Assembly (NCBI GenBank): GCA_963787895.1
Contig: CAWBEX010000005.1
Location: 1 to 64,000 of the forward strand
DNA from: Anderseniella sp963787895
Lineage (GTDB): Bacteria > Pseudomonadota > Alphaproteobacteria > Rhizobiales > Aestuariivirgaceae
Direction of reading: 5' to 3'
DNA: 64,000 nt
Below are positions 61,550-64,000 of the stretch, piece after piece. Under the pieces are notes generated by a model that worked only from the letters and a program-made list of their open reading frames with translations, was not told the DNA's origin and did not search any database. A program made the translations under genes and the position numbers. The stretch's first letter is position 1; every line of letters starts with the position of its first letter.

Positions 61550-62513
61550 TCTGTCCGGCTGGCTGTTTTCCCTGGCGCTTGCCCTGTTCGCAGCAGACTG
61601 CCTGGCAATGCTTTACCTGACCGGAGGCATCAACCGCCTGCGCCGCATGACAAAGGCAACGGCTGCAATCGCGGTGGTAGCTGCAACGAGCACACTGCTT
61701 GTGCTTTCACCTGCCGGGCCCGCGAGGGCGCAAGACACAACAAGCAGCGAGGCAAGCGATGCCGAAATCCAGTTTGCCATGCAGGCAAGCCTGCAAACCC
61801 GCATTGGCTATGTGCTAACCGGCGACAGCACGATTGACAGCGTTACCCGGCAAGGCATGGAGGGGCTGAGCCGCATTCTTCTGCAGCGCACCTCCATAGA
61901 ACCCGCAGACCCGATTGGCATAGATATCAACAAGGACGTGATTGTGTTCTTTCCGGTTATCTACTGGCCGGTGACCGAACAGGTGCCACCGCCTGAAGAT
62001 GCCTTGCTGGCCAAGTTGTCCGACTACATGAAAAACGGCGGCACGATTTTCTTCGATACCCGCGAGGACACCAACTCGGTATCTTCGCTTACCGGATCCA
62101 CATCCCCGGCAACCCTTGCACTTCGTGCCATACTGGACAGGCTGGACGTACCGGCACTGGAACCGGTGCCCGAAGGCCATGTCCTTACGCGGGCATTCTA
62201 TCTGCTGGACAGTTTTCCAGGGCGGTGGGCAGGAGGTCAGTTATGGGTCGAAGCCCGGACATCGGATGAAGACGCAATCAAGGCCGCCGCAAGTGACGGC
62301 GTCAGTTCAATCATCATCGGTTCCAACGACTATGCAGCAGCCTGGGCTACGGATGAAGCAGGCAATGCCCGGTTCCCGGTTACGCCGGGTGGCGAGGGGC
62401 AGCGCGAATTTGCCTGGCGCACGGGTATCAACGTGATGATGTATGCGCTGACCGGCAACTACAAGGCAGACCAGGTGCACGTGCCTGCGCTGCTGGAAAG
62501 GCTAGGGCAGTAA
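61527..62513 (+). CDS. DUF4159 domain-containing protein (possibly the C-terminal half of the preceding gene)
   Basis: A 328-residue frame with one membrane helix (SGWLFSLALALFAADCLAML) and the DUF4159 domain: IGYVLTGDSTIDSVTRQGME, VIVFFPVIYWPVTEQVPPPE, KLSDYMKNGGTIFFDTRED and MMYALTGNYKADQVHVPALL. The ATG at 61527 lies 23 bp inside the previous gene in another frame and has no clear ribosome binding site. It may be a real overlapping gene or a continuation after a lost or added base. Stop and next ATG share a base (TAATG). Confidence 0.83.
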   Translation: MNAPDPTDLSGWLFSLALALFAADCLAMLYLTGGINRLRRMTKATAAIAVVAATSTLLVLSPAGPARAQDTTSSEASDAEIQFAMQASLQTRIGYVLTGDSTIDSVTRQGMEGLSRILLQRTSIEPADPIGIDINKDVIVFFPVIYWPVTEQVPPPEDALLAKLSDYMKNGGTIFFDTREDTNSVSSLTGSTSPATLALRAILDRLDVPALEPVPEGHVLTRAFYLLDSFPGRWAGGQLWVEARTSDEDAIKAAASDGVSSIIIGSNDYAAAWATDEAGNARFPVTPGGEGQREFAWRTGINVMMYALTGNYKADQVHVPALLERLGQ

Positions 62514-64000
62514 TGACCTGGTTGCTCGACTTCCAGCCGCTCATCCCGCTCTGGCTTGCAGTTACATTGGCGGTGATGGCCGCAGTGCTTGTGCTAGCCG
62601 GCCTGTTGGCACGCGCGCGAGGTTCACTGCTGCGGGCACTGGCCGGAGCGTTGCTCGTGCTGGCGCTGTTCAACCCGGTGCTGCTGCGCGAAGAGCGTGA
62701 AAAGCTGCCGGACATCGCAGTTCTGGTCACAGATCTCAGCCAAAGTCAGACAGTGGGTGACAGGCTTGAGCTGACCAACGCGGCCAGATCACAACTTGCC
62801 GAACGGCTTTCCAAGACACCCGATCTGGAGTTTCGGCAGGTGGAAGTGCGCTCTGGCATCACCGCAAGCGACGAGGGAACTCTGGTCTTCAAGACCCTGC
62901 GCGAGGCACTTTCCGATGTGCCGCCAGAACGTTACGCAGGCGCCATCCTGATCACCGATGGCCAGGTTCACGACGTACCGAAATCCGCTCAGGAACTGGG
63001 CTATGACGGGCCCCTGCACGCGCTTGTAACCGGCAGGCAGGACGAAACCGACCGAACAATCAAACTTACCCACTCACCAAAGTTTGGCATCGTTGGAGAG
63101 CAACAGCCGCTTCGCTTCATCGTTCAGGATAAAGGAGCACAGACCGGAACAGCCGTTGAGGTGACCATCTCGATAGACGGCGAAGTGCTTGGAAAAGTGA
63201 CCACTCAGTCCGGGATCGAGTCCGAACTGGAGATCGACATCAAGCATGGCGGCGACAATATCATTGAGCTTCTTGCTGCCCCGCTCGAGGGTGAAATCAC
63301 CACGCGTAACAACCGCGCAATTGTGGTCACGAAAGGTATTCGCGACAGGCTGCGTGTGCTGCTGATTTCCGGCAAGCCACATCCCGGAGAGCGAACCTGG
63401 CGCAACCTTTTGAAGGCTGACACGTCTGTTGACCTTGTGCATTTCACCATTCTGCGCCCGCCGGAAAAGCAGGATGGCACTCCGATCAATGAACTATCGC
63501 TGATCGCATTCCCGACAAGAGAACTTTTCGTCGAGAAGCTGGATGAGTTCGACCTCATCATCTTCGACCGCTACGAACGCCGCGGCGTTCTGCCCATGAC
63601 CTACCTTGCCAATATCGCCGAATATGTGCGCAAGGGCGGCGCGGTGCTTGTTGCAGCTGGACCGGACTACGCCGAAGGCACCAGCATATACCGCACTCCG
63701 CTTGCCGATGTCCTTCCCGCCATACCCACCGGCGAGGTTACTGTGCGTCCGTTCCGCGCCCGCATAACCGAGAAAGGCGAGCGCCACCCTGTCGTGCGCG
63801 GTCTTCCAGGAGGCAGCAGGACCGATCCGACATGGGGCCGCTGGTTCCGCATCGTCGACAGCGAGGTACGTAATGGCGACATCGTGATGGCCGACCCGGA
63901 AGACAGGCCGTTGATGGTGTTGTCCAGAGTGGGCGAAGGAAGGGTGGCCACGCTGATGTCCGATCATGCCTGGCTTTGGGCGCGCGGGTATGATGGCGGT
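62513..64000 (+). CDS. Large membrane protein with glutamine amidotransferase-like fold (partial)
   Basis: An open frame from the ATG at 62513 to the edge, 496 residues. Two membrane helices near the N-terminus (LWLAVTLAVMAAVLVLAGLL and LRALAGALLVLALFNPVLL) precede a VWA-like part (PDIAVLVTDLSQSQTVGDRL, GAILITDGQVHDVPKSAQEL) and a GATase-like part (RVLLISGKPHPGERTWRNLL, FDLIIFDRYERRGVLPMTYL, VRKGGAVLVAAGPDYAEG). This matches the fourth member of the Hyphomicrobiales MoxR/DUF58/DUF4159 cluster. The C-terminus is outside the window. Confidence 0.85.
   Translation, partial: MTWLLDFQPLIPLWLAVTLAVMAAVLVLAGLLARARGSLLRALAGALLVLALFNPVLLREEREKLPDIAVLVTDLSQSQTVGDRLELTNAARSQLAERLSKTPDLEFRQVEVRSGITASDEGTLVFKTLREALSDVPPERYAGAILITDGQVHDVPKSAQELGYDGPLHALVTGRQDETDRTIKLTHSPKFGIVGEQQPLRFIVQDKGAQTGTAVEVTISIDGEVLGKVTTQSGIESELEIDIKHGGDNIIELLAAPLEGEITTRNNRAIVVTKGIRDRLRVLLISGKPHPGERTWRNLLKADTSVDLVHFTILRPPEKQDGTPINELSLIAFPTRELFVEKLDEFDLIIFDRYERRGVLPMTYLANIAEYVRKGGAVLVAAGPDYAEGTSIYRTPLADVLPAIPTGEVTVRPFRARITEKGERHPVVRGLPGGSRTDPTWGRWFRIVDSEVRNGDIVMADPEDRPLMVLSRVGEGRVATLMSDHAWLWARGYDGG

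Overview
The window looks like chromosomal DNA of an alphaproteobacterium, most likely in the order Hyphomicrobiales (Rhizobiales). This rests on gene content and order: petABC for the bc1 complex, ychF-pth-rplY, uvrC-pgsA-moaD, lgt-midA-pgeF, a MarR/OmpR/EnvZ-like operon beside ilvE, and the cluster DUF1285 - CoA pyrophosphatase - CCA transferase - MoxR - DUF58 - BatA/DUF4159. Coding density is high, GC content is moderate to high, and no tRNA, rRNA, IS element or CRISPR array was recognised.

Layout. 1-2.9 kb is the only accessory-looking stretch: the tail of a basic protein, an AT-rich gap, small hypotheticals, a frame-broken hypothetical, dodecin, and about 630 bp of hairpin-rich DNA without a gene. 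2.9-8.3 kb holds a frame-broken MBL hydrolase, a DUF922 protease, CspA, a small secreted protein, a class I amidotransferase and a large SGNH hydrolase. 8.3-14.2 kb is a minus-strand run: flavin reductase, MDR oxidoreductase, two tandem MFS paralogues, hemF, a JmjC-like cupin and trmL. 14.4-17.1 kb is petABC with a strong terminator. 17.2-24.9 kb carries DUF2269 and an SDR-DoxX fusion, mtnP and apt (adenine salvage), an SDR with two MaoC proteins, then ychF, pth and rplY behind an attenuator-like leader. 25.2-28.9 kb is the most unusual part: three tandem copies of a secreted beta-barrel-like protein, each with the same type of upstream palindrome and each followed by its own, closely similar terminator. 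Copy 2 is frame-broken, and copies 2 and 3 are followed out of frame by a remnant resembling a peptidase S74 chaperone tail. 28.9-36.4 kb is a minus-strand block (DUF1989, prs, lipoprotein, GNAT, M24 fold, pgeF, midA, lgt). 36.4-39.3 kb is a plus-strand block (ubiK, ybjN-like, proC, TetR, csaA). 39.4-46.3 kb has a lipase, a MarR-RR-HK operon divergent from ilvE with an operator-like palindrome, and an L,D-transpeptidase overlapping an HExxH protein. 46.4-57.5 kb has a TupA-like ATP-grasp protein, moaD, pgsA, uvrC, folB, a FolM-like reductase, an AIM24-like protein, a cupin plus a lone molybdenum hydroxylase large subunit, cca, NUDIX and DUF1285. 57.7 kb to the edge is the MoxR/DUF58/BatA/DUF4159 cluster, whose last gene runs off the window.

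Several genes carry single-base frame breaks (near 1.7, 3.44, 26.56 and 27.15 kb, at 27.37/28.65 kb, and possibly 61.54 kb). Because the flanking frames are otherwise intact, recent mutation and assembly error cannot be told apart from this sequence alone. No clearly undescribed multi-gene system was found. The best candidates for follow-up are the triplicated barrel locus, the hairpin-rich region after dodecin, and the rplY leader.
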